Of a stretch of 64,000 nucleotides of DNA, positions 35,485 to 46,160 are shown one piece after another. This DNA comes from Paucimonas lemoignei (lineage in GTDB: Bacteria; Pseudomonadota; Gammaproteobacteria; Burkholderiales; Burkholderiaceae_D): contig NZ_SLZQ01000002.1 of the NCBI RefSeq assembly GCF_004342585.1, positions 372,001-436,000 of the forward strand, written 5' to 3'. Position 1 is the first letter of the stretch. Each line of letters starts with the position of its first letter. Below the pieces are notes generated by a model. That model ran no database searches and was not told the origin of the DNA. It saw nothing but the letters and a program-made list of their open reading frames with translations. The translations under genes and the position numbers were made by a program.

Positions 35485-35985
35485 TTATTTCTTCACGCGG
35501 CGCAGTTCATCCAGCACGAACAGCACGGCGCCGATGCAAATGGCGCTATCCGCCACATTGAAAGCGGGCCAGTGCCAGTTGCCGATGTGGAAATCGAGAA
35601 AATCGATTACGTGACCGTAGGCGACGCGGTCAATCACGTTGCCGACGGCGCCGCCAAGGATCAGCGCCAGCGCCCAGCAAAACATCCGCTGGGCCGAATG
35701 ACGCTTGAGCAGATACACGATGAATATCGCAGCACCGATGCCGAGAGCGGTAAATAACCAGCGCTGCCATCCGCCCTGCGCCGCAAGGAAGCTGAACGCG
35801 GCCCCCTTGTTATATACCAGCACCAGATTGAAGAAAGAGGTGACCGGCATGGATTGACCATACGAGAACAGCTTGAGGATAGTGATCTTGGTAAGCTGGT
35901 CCAGCAGCAGAACGATGACGGCAATGCCCAGCCAGGGCAGGAGAGCATTGCCGCCGCTTGCGGAAATCGCGCGATTTTTCGCCAT
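35485..35985 (-). CDS. lspA: Lipoprotein signal peptidase
   Basis: A 166-residue inner-membrane aspartyl peptidase with four hydrophobic segments that removes signal peptides from prolipoproteins. Conserved boxes: DQLTK (29-33), NKGAAFSF (59-66), [11 protein letters not shown] with catalytic Asp119, and [11 protein letters not shown] with Asp146. The ATG at 35985 has AAGGA upstream and begins [11 protein letters not shown]; the open frame extends back into ileS and is rejected. It follows ileS by 20 nt, the classical ileS-lspA pair. Confidence 0.97.
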   Translation of the reverse strand: MAKNRAISASGGNALLPWLGIAVIVLLLDQLTKITILKLFSYGQSMPVTSFFNLVLVYNKGAAFSFLAAQGGWQRWLFTALGIGAAIFIVYLLKRHSAQRMFCWALALILGGAVGNVIDRVAYGHVIDFLDFHIGNWHWPAFNVADSAICIGAVLFVLDELRRVKK

Positions 35986-36005
35986 ATTCTTCGTCCTTTT
36001 AAGCT

Positions 36006-38882
36006 TTAAGCAAATTTGCGCTTTTCGCCGGCGCCAAACAGATTGGCAACGCAGCGTCCGCACAGGCCAGGATGCTCTGCATGAGCACCGACGTCGGCGC
36101 GATAGTGCCAGCAGCGCTCGCACTTCTGCTGTGTCGACGGCGTGACGATCACCGCTTCCTTGGCTGCGTCCGCGACCTGCGTCACTTTTGCTTGCGAGGT
36201 GATCAAGATGAACTTGAGGTCGTCGTCGAGGCTGGAGAGCAGCTTGTACTTGTCGCCCGCAGCCTTGATCTCGATTTCGGCTTGCAGCGACGAGCCGATG
36301 CCGCCGGCCATGCGCACTTCTTCGAGCTGTTTGGTGACGTCGGCACGCAGTGAGAGCAATTGCGCATACTTGTCCAGCAACGCCGGGGCATCCGACACTG
36401 CCGGCAGTTCATGCCAGGTTTGCGTGAAGATGGTCTCATCGCTGGCGGCATAGGCTTTCTCGCCGGCGAAGATCGGCCAGGCTTCTTCGACGGTGAAGGA
36501 CAGGATCGGCGACATCAGGCGCAACAGCGACTGGGTGATGTGCCAGATCGCGGTCTGTGCCGAGCGGCGTGCCGGCGAGGTCGTGCCACCCGTGTAGAGA
36601 CGGTCCTTCAGGATATCGAGATAGAAGCCGCCGAGGTCTTCCGAGCAGTACATCTGCAGCTTGGCGACCACCGGGTGGAATTCATACGCATCGTAATGCT
36701 GGGTGATCTCGGCCTGCAGCTGCGCCATGCGGGCGATGGCGTAGCGGTCGATTTCCAGCAGTTCGGCGGTCGGCACGGCATCTTTCGCCGGATCGAAGTC
36801 GGAGGTGTTGGCCAGCAGGAAGCGCAGGGTATTGCGGATGCGGCGGTAGCTTTCCACCACGCGCTTGAGGATCTCGTCGGAGATCGACAGCTCGCCCGAG
36901 TAATCGGTCGAGGCGACCCACAGGCGCAGGATTTCCGCGCCCAGCGTGTCGGAAACCTTCTGCGGTGCCACCACGTTACCCTTGGACTTGGACATTTTCT
37001 TGCCTTCACCATCGACCACGAAGCCGTGCGTCAGCAGTGCCTTGTAAGGCGGCTGACCGTCGATCATGGAGGCAGTCAGCAGCGACGAGTGGAACCAGCC
37101 GCGATGCTGGTCCGAGCCTTCCAGGTAGAGATCGGCTGGGAATTGCAGCTGGTCTTTATGCGAGCCGCGCAGGACGGTGTAGTGCGTGGTGCCGGAATCG
37201 AACCAGACGTCCAGCGTGTCCTGGTTCTTGACATAGCTGGCGGCGTCGGCGCCGAGCAGTTCAGCCGGATCGAGCGCCTGCCAGGCTTCGATGCCGTGCT
37301 GCTCGATGCGCTTGGCGACTTCTTCCAGTAACTCGGGCGTGCGCGGATGCAGTTCGCCGCTTTCCTTGTGCACGAAGAAGGCCATCGGCACGCCCCACTG
37401 GCGCTGGCGCGACAAGGTCCAGTCGGGACGGTTGGCGATCATGCCGTGCAGGCGCGCCTTGCCCCAGCCTGGATAAAATGCGGTTTTCTCGATGCCGGCC
37501 AGCGCGGTTTCACGCAGGGTCGCGCCGCCACTCTTGGGCTTCACATCCATGCCGGCGAACCATTGCGAGGTGGCGCGGTAGATGATCGGCGTTTTATGAC
37601 GCCAGCAGTGCATATAGCTGTGGTCGAACATCACCAGCTTGAACAGCGAGCCGACTTCTTCCAGCTTGCCGCAGATTGGTTTCGATGCTTCCCAGATCGT
37701 CATGCCGGCAAAGAAGGGCAGCCAGGAGGCGTATTTGCCGTCGCCCATGACAGGTTTGAGGATATCGTCATCCTTCATGCCGTGCGCCTTGCACGAGTTG
37801 AAGTCGTCCACGCCGTAGGCGGGCGCGGAGTGGACGATGCCGGTGCCGGTGTCGAGCGTGACGTAGTCGCTAAGGTATACCGGCGAGAAACGCTTGTAAC
37901 CGGCGTCGGCATCCGCAAAGGGGTGCTTGAAATTGACGAGCGACAGCGCCTCGCCCTTGGCGGTGGCGATGACATTGCCTTGCAGCCCATAGCGCTGCAG
38001 GCATTGCTCGACCAGGTCCTGCGCCAGGATCAGCAACTGCGCCTCGCCATTACGCTCGACCTGCACCAGCGCATACGTGAATTCCGGGTGCATGTTGAGC
38101 GCCTGGTTGGCGGGGATGGTCCACGGCGTGGTGGTCCAGATGATGGCGTAGCCTTTATCGGTCGGCAGCTTGTCGAGGCCAAAGGCCTGGGCGACCTTCT
38201 CCGGCTCGGCAAAGGGGAAGCCGACATCGATGGCCGGGTCGCGCTTGTCCTGGTATTCGACTTCCGCCTCGGCCAGCGCCGAGCCGCAATCGAAGCACCA
38301 GTTCACCGGTTTCAGGCCGCGGTACACATAACCTTTTTCCATGATGGCGCCGAGCGCGCGCAATTCATCGGCTTCGTTACCGTGTGCCATGGTCAGGTAA
38401 GGATTGTCCCACTCGCCCAGCACGCCCAGGCGGATGAAATCCTGCTTCTGGCGCGCGATCTGCTCGGTGGCATAGGCACGAGACTTGGCCTGCACTTCGG
38501 CGGTGGGCAAACCCTTGCCGTACTGCTTTTCGATCTGGATTTCGATCGGCATGCCATGGCAATCCCAGCCCGGCACATATTGCGCGTCGAAGCCGGCCAT
38601 GTTGCGGGCCTTGACGATCATGTCCTTCAGGATCTTGTTGACGGCGTGGCCGATGTGGATATCGCCATTGGCATACGGTGGACCATCATGCAGGATGAAC
38701 TTCGGGCGGCCCTTGGCAGCCTTGCGGATGCGCTCGTAGATTTTTTTCTCTTGCCATTGCTTGACCCATTGCGGCTCGCGCTTGGCGAGGTCGCCGCGCA
38801 TGGGGAAGGCGGTCTCGGTCATGTTGACCGGGTATTTGCTTTGCGGCTTGGCAGCCGGCTTGTTCGGTTTATTGTCGGACAT
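36006..38882 (-). CDS. ileS: Isoleucyl-tRNA synthetase
   Basis: A 958-residue class I synthetase that charges tRNA-Ile and edits valine. HIGH box: [25 protein letters not shown] box: [12 protein letters not shown]. The CP1 editing domain is between them, and the C-terminus has the zinc site [12 protein letters not shown] with a second CGRC pair. The protein begins [20 protein letters not shown]. It forms a run with lspA downstream and ribF upstream (86 nt). Confidence 0.97.
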   Translation of the reverse strand: MSDNKPNKPAAKPQSKYPVNMTETAFPMRGDLAKREPQWVKQWQEKKIYERIRKAAKGRPKFILHDGPPYANGDIHIGHAVNKILKDMIVKARNMAGFDAQYVPGWDCHGMPIEIQIEKQYGKGLPTAEVQAKSRAYATEQIARQKQDFIRLGVLGEWDNPYLTMAHGNEADELRALGAIMEKGYVYRGLKPVNWCFDCGSALAEAEVEYQDKRDPAIDVGFPFAEPEKVAQAFGLDKLPTDKGYAIIWTTTPWTIPANQALNMHPEFTYALVQVERNGEAQLLILAQDLVEQCLQRYGLQGNVIATAKGEALSLVNFKHPFADADAGYKRFSPVYLSDYVTLDTGTGIVHSAPAYGVDDFNSCKAHGMKDDDILKPVMGDGKYASWLPFFAGMTIWEASKPICGKLEEVGSLFKLVMFDHSYMHCWRHKTPIIYRATSQWFAGMDVKPKSGGATLRETALAGIEKTAFYPGWGKARLHGMIANRPDWTLSRQRQWGVPMAFFVHKESGELHPRTPELLEEVAKRIEQHGIEAWQALDPAELLGADAASYVKNQDTLDVWFDSGTTHYTVLRGSHKDQLQFPADLYLEGSDQHRGWFHSSLLTASMIDGQPPYKALLTHGFVVDGEGKKMSKSKGNVVAPQKVSDTLGAEILRLWVASTDYSGELSISDEILKRVVESYRRIRNTLRFLLANTSDFDPAKDAVPTAELLEIDRYAIARMAQLQAEITQHYDAYEFHPVVAKLQMYCSEDLGGFYLDILKDRLYTGGTTSPARRSAQTAIWHITQSLLRLMSPILSFTVEEAWPIFAGEKAYAASDETIFTQTWHELPAVSDAPALLDKYAQLLSLRADVTKQLEEVRMAGGIGSSLQAEIEIKAAGDKYKLLSSLDDDLKFILITSQAKVTQVADAAKEAVIVTPSTQQKCERCWHYRADVGAHAEHPGLCGRCVANLFGAGEKRKFA

Positions 38883-38968
38883 ATCGTCTTTTCACTGAAA
38901 TCCCAAATTCTTTGCATGGTCTGATGATTACTGCATCAAACCGCCTCGGTAAATTACGCTGCCGAAGC

Positions 38969-39946
38969 TCAAATTCGATCGGTGGCCGATACCGCCATCA
39001 TGCCGGTCTGGCGAAAGTAGGTACGCGCATTCTCAACATCGCGCATGATCGCCGCTGTCAGAGTCGGCAAGTCATCGTATTTTTCCTCGTCGCGCAGCTT
39101 CTTGAGGAATTCAACTTTTACCACCTTGCCGTAGCAATCGCCGGCATAGTCGAGCACGTGTGCTTCCAGCAGCACGCGGCCGCTATCATCCACAGTGGGC
39201 CGCACGCCAAGGCTGGCGACTGCCGGCAGAGGCTGAGCTTCAAGTCCATGCACCTGCACGACAAATATGCCGGTGAGGGCAGGGTTGCGATGGCCAATGC
39301 GCAGGTTCAGGGTCGGGAAGCCAAGATCGCGGCCAAGTTTCTGGCCATGAACGACATGTCCGGAAATTGTGTAGGCATGTCCCAGCAACTGCGCTGTTCT
39401 GTTGAAGTCGCCCGCAGCCAGCGCGGTACGGACGGCAGAAGAGGAAATGCGCACTTCGTCGTGCGTCACTGCCGGCAGCAATTCGACCTCAAAGCCATAG
39501 TGCCGTCCCGCCGCAACCAGATGGTCGACTGACCCGGCACGTTTGGCGCCGAAACAGAAATCTTCGCCGACCATGAGCCACTTCACATGCAATCCTTGCA
39601 CCAGGATTTTTTCGATGAATTCATCAGGGGCCAACGAAGCAAACTGGGCATTGAAGTGTTCAACGATGACGCGGTCCACATCCTGGGCGGCAAGCGACTG
39701 CAACTTGTCACGCAGGCTGGCGATGCGGGCGGGGGCCTGCACGGCGCCGCCAGTCCGTTGCGCGAAAAATTCCCGCGGATGAGGTTCAAATGTCATCACC
39801 GCGGCATCCAGCCCCAGGCGATCGGCGGCATCGCGCAAGTGAGCCAGCAGAGTCTGGTGGCCGCGATGAACGCCGTCGAAGTTGCCGATCGTGAGCGCAC
39901 AGGGCGCACGCGATGCGGCATTGGGAAGTCCGCGAAATACTCTCAT
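38969..39946 (-). CDS. ribF: Bifunctional riboflavin kinase / FAD synthetase
   Basis: A 325-residue enzyme that makes FMN and FAD. N-terminal adenylyltransferase: ALTIGNFDGVHRGHQTLLAHL with the HxGH-like site, then WLMVGEDFCFGAKRAGSVDHL. C-terminal kinase: GHVVHGQKLGRDLGFPTLNLRI and GVASLGVRPTV-type segment (VASLGVRPTVDDSGRVLLEAHVLD). The ATG at 39946 (MRVFRGLPN) is the family start. It sits upstream of ileS, a conserved order. Confidence 0.96.
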   Translation of the reverse strand: MRVFRGLPNAASRAPCALTIGNFDGVHRGHQTLLAHLRDAADRLGLDAAVMTFEPHPREFFAQRTGGAVQAPARIASLRDKLQSLAAQDVDRVIVEHFNAQFASLAPDEFIEKILVQGLHVKWLMVGEDFCFGAKRAGSVDHLVAAGRHYGFEVELLPAVTHDEVRISSSAVRTALAAGDFNRTAQLLGHAYTISGHVVHGQKLGRDLGFPTLNLRIGHRNPALTGIFVVQVHGLEAQPLPAVASLGVRPTVDDSGRVLLEAHVLDYAGDCYGKVVKVEFLKKLRDEEKYDDLPTLTAAIMRDVENARTYFRQTGMMAVSATDRI

Positions 39947-40054
39947 CAAGCTAAAAATTGAAAAATGCCGCAAAACCTTGAATTATAAATCTTTTCCATA
40001 GGTTCTCGATGGAAAAGGCGCAATGTTGGCCAGGCAATGCCGATTGCTAGGTTG

Positions 40055-40780
40055 CTACATTCCTCCCCATAGCGCATTCAGCGCTGCCAGCGCCGCCATG
40101 CCGGCCGTTTCCGTGCGCAGTACGCGTGCGCCCATGGATAAGGCAATGGCGCCGCGCTCGAGTGCGGCATTTTCCTCCTTTTCGGAGAAGCCGCCTTCCG
40201 GGCCGATCATCAATGTGAGTGCCTGCGGCTGGTTCTGTCGTGCCCAATCCGTCAAACTCAGATCGGCGCGAGGACTCAGCAGGATGCGTGGCTGATCGGG
40301 CGACTTGGCGATCCAGCTTGAAAAATCCGCGATATCGGCGATGCCGGGAACGCGGTTGCGACCGCATTGCTCGGCGGCGGCGATAGCGATGCCTTGCCAG
40401 TGCTGCATCTTTTTCTGCGCGCGATCGCCGGCCAGGCGCACCACGCAACGCTGCGCGGCGAGCGGTTGCACGGAAGCGGCGCCCAGTTCCACCGCTTTTT
40501 CTATGATCCAGTCCATTTTGGCGCCTTCCGACAAGGCCTGGGCAAGCGTGATCGGCATAGCCAGTTCCGCCCCGCGATCGGAAAAAGCGGTAATTCTTGC
40601 CGTGGCACGGCGCTTTTCGATGGTTTCCAGGGTTGCGGCATATTCCCCGCCTTCTCCGTTAAAGAGAACGATAGGCGCGCCAGCATCGAGGCGCAAGACA
40701 TGAGCATGATGTGCCACCGTTTCCGGCAAGCTCACGGCTTGTCCAATGGCTAAAGGTTGTGGGCAAAAAAAACGCGGCAT
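40055..40780 (-). CDS. rsmE: 16S rRNA (uracil1498-N3)-methyltransferase
   Basis: A 241-residue SPOUT-class methyltransferase (MPRFFCPQPLAIGQAVSLPE in its N-terminal PUA-like part). The knotted SAM site is LTLMIGPEGGFSEKEENAALERGAIALSMGARVLRTETA, shown by GPEGGF and LGxRVLRTETA-like residues. It methylates N3 of U1498 in 16S rRNA. It is monocistronic here and divergent from tkt. Confidence 0.95.
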   Translation of the reverse strand: MPRFFCPQPLAIGQAVSLPETVAHHAHVLRLDAGAPIVLFNGEGGEYAATLETIEKRRATARITAFSDRGAELAMPITLAQALSEGAKMDWIIEKAVELGAASVQPLAAQRCVVRLAGDRAQKKMQHWQGIAIAAAEQCGRNRVPGIADIADFSSWIAKSPDQPRILLSPRADLSLTDWARQNQPQALTLMIGPEGGFSEKEENAALERGAIALSMGARVLRTETAGMAALAALNALWGGM

Positions 40781-40929
40781 GGCAGGGCAAGACTTTTATG
40801 TTGTAAATGGAATGTTCTGACTTGTGCTTATAAAAAAGTCAAGCTCACGTTTTCGAACAGTGGCAATATGTTTCCGACATTAATGATTTGGATCGTATCC
40901 CAAAATGAATGACGAAGAGCAGGCTCTGG

Positions 40930-40967
40930 TAAAATACTGGGCTTTGCTTCCGTGCAAACCGCAAAGC
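40930..40967 (+). promoter_or_regulatory. Candidate tkt promoter and leader hairpin
   Basis: TAAAAT (40930-40935) is the best -10 box before tkt, without a clear -35. A 7-bp inverted repeat follows in the leader: GCTTTGC (40941-40947) and GCAAAGC (40961-40967). The tkt ATG at 41026 has no obvious Shine-Dalgarno sequence. Confidence 0.35.
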
Positions 40968-41025
40968 AAGTCAGTTTACTAGCTGAAGCAGCGTACTCTT
41001 TTCAATTTAGCAAAGTTTCTTCGTT

Positions 41026-43023
41026 ATGACCGCCTCGCTCCCCACTTCAAAGATGGCCAATGCAATCCGCGCATTGGCAATGGATGCCGTTCAAAAAGCC
41101 AATTCCGGGCACCCCGGCATGCCGATGGGGATGGCGGAAATCGCCGTTGCGCTGTGGTCCAAGCATTATCGCCACAATCCGGCAAACCCGGGCTGGAGCA
41201 ACCGTGACCGTTTCGTCGTGTCCAACGGCCATGGCTCGATGCTGCACTACGCCTTGCTGCATCTCTCCGGTTACGACCTGTCGATGGACGAGATCAAGAA
41301 CTTCCGCCAGTTGCACTCCAAGACCCCGGGCCACCCGGAAGTGCACATCACGCCAGGCATCGAGACCACCACTGGTCCGCTCGGCCAGGGCATTACCAAT
41401 GCCGTCGGCATGGCGCTGGCGGAAAAGCTGCTGGCCGCCGAATTCAACCAGCCTGGCTTCAATGTTGTCGATCACCACACCTACGTCTTCGTCGGCGACG
41501 GTTGCCTGATGGAAGGCATTTCGCACGAAGCCTGCTCGCTGGCCGGCACGCTGCGCCTGAACAAGCTGGTCGTGCTGTATGACGATAACGGCATCTCGAT
41601 TGACGGCCATGTCACCGGCTGGTTCCAGGACGATACGCCGAAGCGGTTTGAATCCTATAACTGGAACGTCATCCCGAATGTCGATGGCCACGATGTTGCT
41701 GCCGTCGAGGCTGCCATCGCGCAGGCGCGCGGCTCCGACAAGCCGACGCTGATCTGCTGCAAGACCGTCATCGGCAAGGGCGCGCCCAACATGCAAGGCA
41801 CCGACAAGGTGCATGGCGCGGCACTCGGTGACAAGGAAATCGCCGCTACCCGCGAAGCGCTGGGCTGGCCGCATGCGCCGTTTGAAATTCCGGCTGACGT
41901 GTACGCCGCCTGGGATGCCAAGTCCATCGGCGCCGAGCGCGAAGGAGAATGGAATTCACTGTTCAAGGCTTATGCAGAGCGCCACCCGCAACTGGCCGCT
42001 GAACTGTCGCGCCGCCTGAAGGGCGAACTGCCGGCCAACTTCCAGCAGACCGTCGACAACTACATCGCCGCTTGCCTGGAAAAGAAGGAAACCATCGCCA
42101 CCCGCAAGGCCAGCCAGAACGCCATCCAGGCATTCGCACCGGTGCTGCCGGAATTCCTCGGCGGCTCGGCCGATCTGACCGGCTCCAACCTGACTAACTG
42201 GAAGGAATGCGTCGCCGTGCGTGCCGACCAGGCCGGCAACCATATCAACTACGGTGTGCGCGAATTCGGCATGAGCGCGGTGATGAACGGTATTGCCCTG
42301 CACGGTGGTTACATCCCGTTCGGCGCCACCTTCCTGACTTTCTCGGATTACAGCCGCAATGCCTTGCGCATGGCGGCGCTGATGAAGACTCGCTCGATTT
42401 TCGTGTTCACCCACGATTCGATCGGCCTGGGCGAAGACGGCCCGACTCACCAGTCGGTGGAGCATGTTTCCAGCCTGCGCCTGATTCCGAACCTGGACAA
42501 CTGGCGTCCGTGCGACACGGTCGAGTCGGCCGTGGCATGGGCATCCGCCGTCGAGCGCAAGGATGGCCCGAGCACCCTGATTTTCTCGCGCCAGAACCTG
42601 CCGTACCAGGAACGCACTGCTGCTCAGGTTGCCGACATCAAGCGCGGCGGTTACGTGCTGAAGGATGCGCCGAATGCCAAGGCGATCCTGATTGCCACCG
42701 GTTCCGAAATCGAACTGGCCGTGAAAGCTGCCGATGAGCTGGCGCAGCAAGGCGTGCCGGTGCGCGTGGTGTCGATGCCATCGACCGATGTGTTCGATCG
42801 CCAGGATGCTGCCTATAAGGCGAGCGTCTTGACCAAGGGCGTGCCGCGCGTGGCCATCGAGGCCGGCGTGACCAGTTTCTGGTACAAGTACGTTGGTCTC
42901 GAAGGCGCGGTGATCGGCATCGATACCTTCGGCGAATCCGCGCCGGCTGGCGTATTGTTCAAGCATTTCGGCTTCACGACCGAGAACGTCGTGGCTGCGG
43001 TAAAGCGGGTAACTGCACAGTAA
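41026..43023 (+). CDS. tkt: Transketolase
   Basis: A 665-residue thiamine diphosphate enzyme of the pentose phosphate pathway, moving two-carbon units between sugar phosphates. Landmarks: [44 protein letters not shown], the TPP motif [15 protein letters not shown] through [14 protein letters not shown], and the [14 protein letters not shown] pyrimidine-domain site. gap follows 61 nt later, and this tkt-gap order is common in Burkholderiales. The two enzymes share glyceraldehyde 3-phosphate. Confidence 0.97.
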   Translation: MTASLPTSKMANAIRALAMDAVQKANSGHPGMPMGMAEIAVALWSKHYRHNPANPGWSNRDRFVVSNGHGSMLHYALLHLSGYDLSMDEIKNFRQLHSKTPGHPEVHITPGIETTTGPLGQGITNAVGMALAEKLLAAEFNQPGFNVVDHHTYVFVGDGCLMEGISHEACSLAGTLRLNKLVVLYDDNGISIDGHVTGWFQDDTPKRFESYNWNVIPNVDGHDVAAVEAAIAQARGSDKPTLICCKTVIGKGAPNMQGTDKVHGAALGDKEIAATREALGWPHAPFEIPADVYAAWDAKSIGAEREGEWNSLFKAYAERHPQLAAELSRRLKGELPANFQQTVDNYIAACLEKKETIATRKASQNAIQAFAPVLPEFLGGSADLTGSNLTNWKECVAVRADQAGNHINYGVREFGMSAVMNGIALHGGYIPFGATFLTFSDYSRNALRMAALMKTRSIFVFTHDSIGLGEDGPTHQSVEHVSSLRLIPNLDNWRPCDTVESAVAWASAVERKDGPSTLIFSRQNLPYQERTAAQVADIKRGGYVLKDAPNAKAILIATGSEIELAVKAADELAQQGVPVRVVSMPSTDVFDRQDAAYKASVLTKGVPRVAIEAGVTSFWYKYVGLEGAVIGIDTFGESAPAGVLFKHFGFTTENVVAAVKRVTAQ

Positions 43024-43084
43024 GGACTGCAAGAGCAAGAATCCACAGGGAAGATTTCAGCTTATTTACGTTCAGGAGAAAACC

Positions 43085-44095
43085 ATGACTATTCGCGTCG
43101 CAATCAACGGCTACGGCCGTATCGGCCGCAACGTCCTTCGCGCATTCTACGAAGGCGGCAAGAAGCAAGATATCCAGATCGTTGCCATCAACGACCTGGG
43201 CAATGCGCAATCGAACGCGCACCTGACCCGTTACGACACCGCGCACGGCAAATTCCCGGGCACCGTGGAGGTCGACGGCGATTTCATGATCGTCAACGGC
43301 GACAAGATCCGCGTGTTCGCGCAGCGTAACCCTGCTGAAATTCCGTGGGGCGAGCTGAATGTCGACGTCGTGCTGGAGTGCACCGGCTTCTTCACCACCA
43401 AGGAAAAGGCTTCGGCACACCTGAAGGGCGGCGCCAAGAAAGTCATCATCTCCGCTCCGGGCGGCAAGGATGTCGACGCCACCATCGTTTTCGGCGTCAA
43501 CCAGAACGTCCTGAAATCGACCGACACTGTCATCTCCAACGCTTCCTGCACCACCAACTGCCTGGCCCCGCTGGTCAAGCCGCTGCATGAAAAGATCGGC
43601 CTGGAAACCGGCCTGATGACCACCGTGCATGCCTACACCAACGATCAGGTGCTGACCGACGTGATGCACGAAGATCTGCGCCGCGCCCGTTCGGCTACCC
43701 AGTCGATGATCCCGACCAAGACTGGCGCTGCTGCCGCTGTCGGCCTGGTGCTGCCGGAACTGAACGGCAAGCTGGACGGTTTCGCGATTCGCGTGCCGAC
43801 CATCAATGTGTCGATCGTTGACCTGTCCTTCATCGCCAAGCGCGACACCACCGTTGATGAAGTCAACGCCATCATGAAGGAAGCTTCGGAAGGCGCCCTG
43901 AAAGGCATCCTGACCTACCAGACCGAGCAACTGGTATCGGTTGACTTCAATCACAACCCGGCTTCGAGCAACTTCGACGCCACCCTGACCAAGGTGTCGG
44001 GCCGCCTGGTGAAGGTCTCGTCCTGGTACGACAACGAGTGGGGTTTCTCCAACCGCATGCTGGACACCACCGTTGCACTGATGTCGGCAAAATAA
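43085..44095 (+). CDS. gap: Glyceraldehyde-3-phosphate dehydrogenase
   Basis: A 336-residue phosphorylating GAPDH. The NAD site is [21 protein letters not shown]; the catalytic Cys155 is in [24 protein letters not shown] closes the protein. It catalyses the reversible oxidation of glyceraldehyde 3-phosphate in glycolysis and gluconeogenesis. AGGAGA precedes the ATG. It is probably cotranscribed with tkt and ends in a strong terminator. Confidence 0.97.
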   Translation: MTIRVAINGYGRIGRNVLRAFYEGGKKQDIQIVAINDLGNAQSNAHLTRYDTAHGKFPGTVEVDGDFMIVNGDKIRVFAQRNPAEIPWGELNVDVVLECTGFFTTKEKASAHLKGGAKKVIISAPGGKDVDATIVFGVNQNVLKSTDTVISNASCTTNCLAPLVKPLHEKIGLETGLMTTVHAYTNDQVLTDVMHEDLRRARSATQSMIPTKTGAAAAVGLVLPELNGKLDGFAIRVPTINVSIVDLSFIAKRDTTVDEVNAIMKEASEGALKGILTYQTEQLVSVDFNHNPASSNFDATLTKVSGRLVKVSSWYDNEWGFSNRMLDTTVALMSAK

Positions 44096-44113
44096 TTCCT
44101 GATCGATTCAGGC

Positions 44114-44144
44114 AAAAGCGCTCCAAACCGGAGCGCTTTTTTTT
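44114..44144 (+). terminator. Intrinsic terminator of tkt-gap
   Basis: AAAAGCGCTCC (44114-44124) and GGAGCGCTTTT (44130-44140) form an 11-bp perfect stem around AAACC, followed by more Ts. Confidence 0.93.
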
Positions 44145-44220
44145 CGGGTATTGAATTCCGGTACGTGACGTTCCAGAGTTGCGTCGGCCATGAATTGACA
44201 CAACGCGCAGGGCATTGCGG

Positions 44221-44276
44221 CTAGCACAACCAAGCTAGCTCAATGAGGCTAATACAACCAGGCTAATACATCGAGG
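44221..44276 (-). repeat. Four tandem 14-bp repeats across the recQ stop codon
   Basis: Plus-strand units are CTAGCACAACCAAG, CTAGCTCAATGAGG, CTAATACAACCAGG and CTAATACATCGAGG, exactly 14 bp each and directly abutting. The last unit contains the recQ stop codon (CTA at 44263-44265). No similar unit was seen elsewhere in the window. Confidence 0.8.
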
Positions 44277-45972
44277 CTGCCAAGACTTTGGGTAGCGGCC
44301 TGACATACTGCTGCAAGAAGGTCTTTGACCGGCTGTCCGGGAACAGGATGGTGATCTGATCGCCGGCCACGGCTTGCACTTTCCCTTCGCCGAATTTTGG
44401 AACGGTCACGCGGCTTCCAGGCACGAAGGCCGGGGCATTGCGCTTGCGAACCGGGCTGCGCAGATTCGGCCGCGACGAGCTCGATCTTGCCAATGGCGTC
44501 AGTTCCTTTTCGGGCGGGTGAAGGCAATTGTCGCAGCTGCCGCAGCGCTGCCACTGGACCTCATCGTCAAAGTATTCAAGCAAAACCTTCCATCGGCAAA
44601 ATCCGGTTTGCGCGTAAAACACCATGCGTTCAAGCGCGTAGCGGTCATGCTCGCCCTTGCGCCGGTACTCCTTAACCAATTGCTCAAGAAGCAGGGCGTC
44701 GGCGCGGCTTTCCGTGCGCCGGAAAGCGTCTCTGCCGGTGGATTCGACCAGGCCGCCATCCTGCAGCAGTTTGAGCATGATTTGCAGCTTTGTCTTTGAG
44801 CTTTTGGTCAGGCATTCCCTCAGCTGCTCGAATTTGACGGGCGCATGATCATGGCTCGATTCCTCCATTGCCTTGAGGACGGCGCGCAAGTCTTGTTCGT
44901 CGGGGTAGTGATGGGCCAGAAAGAACTGCTGGATGCGCTTGTCCTGGTCATGGAAAATCAGGATGCATTTCGCCGGTTCGCCATCGCGCCCGGCGCGGCC
45001 AGCTTCCTGGTAATAAGCGCCCAGGCTGCCCGGCACCTGAAAATGAATCACGAAGCGGATGTCGGCTTTGTCGATACCCATGCCGAAAGCATTGGTCGCG
45101 ATCATGATGCGTGTTTCGCCTTGCATGAAGCGTTCCTGGCTGTCGCTGCGCGCCCTCACTGGCATGCGGCCGTGGTAAAGCGCAACGTCGATGTCACGCT
45201 CCTTGAGCGCTTCATGCAATTCCTCCGCCGCGCGTACGGTCGCGGTATAGATGATGCCGCTGCCTTGCAGCTTGCCGAGCAGCGCGTGCAGCGCCTCGAG
45301 TTTTTCCGCTTCGCTGGCGGCGCGCACGACTTCGTAATGCAGATTCGGACGGTAGATGCCGGTGTTGACGATGCGGGGCGAGCGGCACTTGAGCTGATGC
45401 GTAATGTCTTCGATCACTTCGGGAGTGGCAGTGGCCGTGAGCGCCAGCACCGGCGGACGGCCGAGGGTTTCGATGGCGTGCCCAAGCTGCAGATAGGCTG
45501 GCCTGAAATCATGCCCCCATTGCGAAATGCAGTGCGCTTCGTCGACGACGAACAGGCTGACCTGCGCACGCTTCAGGCTCGCCAGAAATTCGGGATCGGT
45601 CATGCGCTCGGGCGTGGCAAACACGATAGCCATGCGCTTGCGCGCGATATTGCGCAGGGCGCTTTGTTCTTCGTCTTCGCTCAGGGTGCTATTGATCTGC
45701 GCGGCATCGACGCCCGATTCTTCCAGCTTTTCCGTTTGATCCTTCATGAGTGAAATCAAGGGCGACACGACGACCGTGGTGCCCGGCAGATTCAAGGCGG
45801 GGAGCTGATAACACAATGACTTGCCGCTACCGGTGGGCATGATGGCGAGAGTGTCGTGTCCTTGTAAAACGCTGTCGATGACTTCCCGTTGGCCGGGCCT
45901 CAATTCGGTAATGCCAAAGACTTCCTGCAGTTGTTCAGTCAGGCTTTCTTGCAGAACAGGAGATGTGGTCAT
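44263..45972 (-). CDS. RecQ-family DNA helicase with a UvrD-like C-terminal domain
   Basis: A 569-residue superfamily 2 helicase. Walker A MPTGSGKSLCYQLP (45-58), DEAH box VVDEAHCISQWGHDFRP (142-158), and motif VI QEAGRAGRDG. The RecQ zinc site is complete: Cys459, Cys477, Cys480, Cys483. The winged-helix and HRDC domains of E. coli RecQ are absent. Instead a Ser/Arg-rich linker leads to VPKFGEGKVQAVAGDQITIL and SKTFLQQYVRPL (524-560), which resembles the Tudor-like C-terminal domain of UvrD/PcrA. No gene symbol is given because of this architecture. It is divergent from the next gene. Confidence 0.9.
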   Translation of the reverse strand: MTTSPVLQESLTEQLQEVFGITELRPGQREVIDSVLQGHDTLAIMPTGSGKSLCYQLPALNLPGTTVVVSPLISLMKDQTEKLEESGVDAAQINSTLSEDEEQSALRNIARKRMAIVFATPERMTDPEFLASLKRAQVSLFVVDEAHCISQWGHDFRPAYLQLGHAIETLGRPPVLALTATATPEVIEDITHQLKCRSPRIVNTGIYRPNLHYEVVRAASEAEKLEALHALLGKLQGSGIIYTATVRAAEELHEALKERDIDVALYHGRMPVRARSDSQERFMQGETRIMIATNAFGMGIDKADIRFVIHFQVPGSLGAYYQEAGRAGRDGEPAKCILIFHDQDKRIQQFFLAHHYPDEQDLRAVLKAMEESSHDHAPVKFEQLRECLTKSSKTKLQIMLKLLQDGGLVESTGRDAFRRTESRADALLLEQLVKEYRRKGEHDRYALERMVFYAQTGFCRWKVLLEYFDDEVQWQRCGSCDNCLHPPEKELTPLARSSSSRPNLRSPVRKRNAPAFVPGSRVTVPKFGEGKVQAVAGDQITILFPDSRSKTFLQQYVRPLPKVLAASMY

Positions 45973-46160
45973 AGGTGATGGGGTTGTGTAATTGGCAAAG
46001 CGCGCTACTGGTTGGATGCATTGTTCGGACTAAAGTTTTGCATTTAGTGTCACGCTGCCGTCATGGCCTTGCTCGAATACATTGTTCATACGCTTAGCTC
46101 GCATGTTCTGCTAAAGTACGCTGATTACCTGCTCCGAAATCTGCATTTCCCTCCCTCCTT

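Noticed and set aside
35986-36123. Extension of lspA into ileS
   Set aside because: AAGGA and the MAKNRAIS start at 35985 give the usual family length.
37347-38924. A 525-codon open frame opposite ileS
   Set aside because: It is fully antisense to a clearly identified ileS, has no domain I recognise, and arises from the high-GC third codon positions of the real gene.
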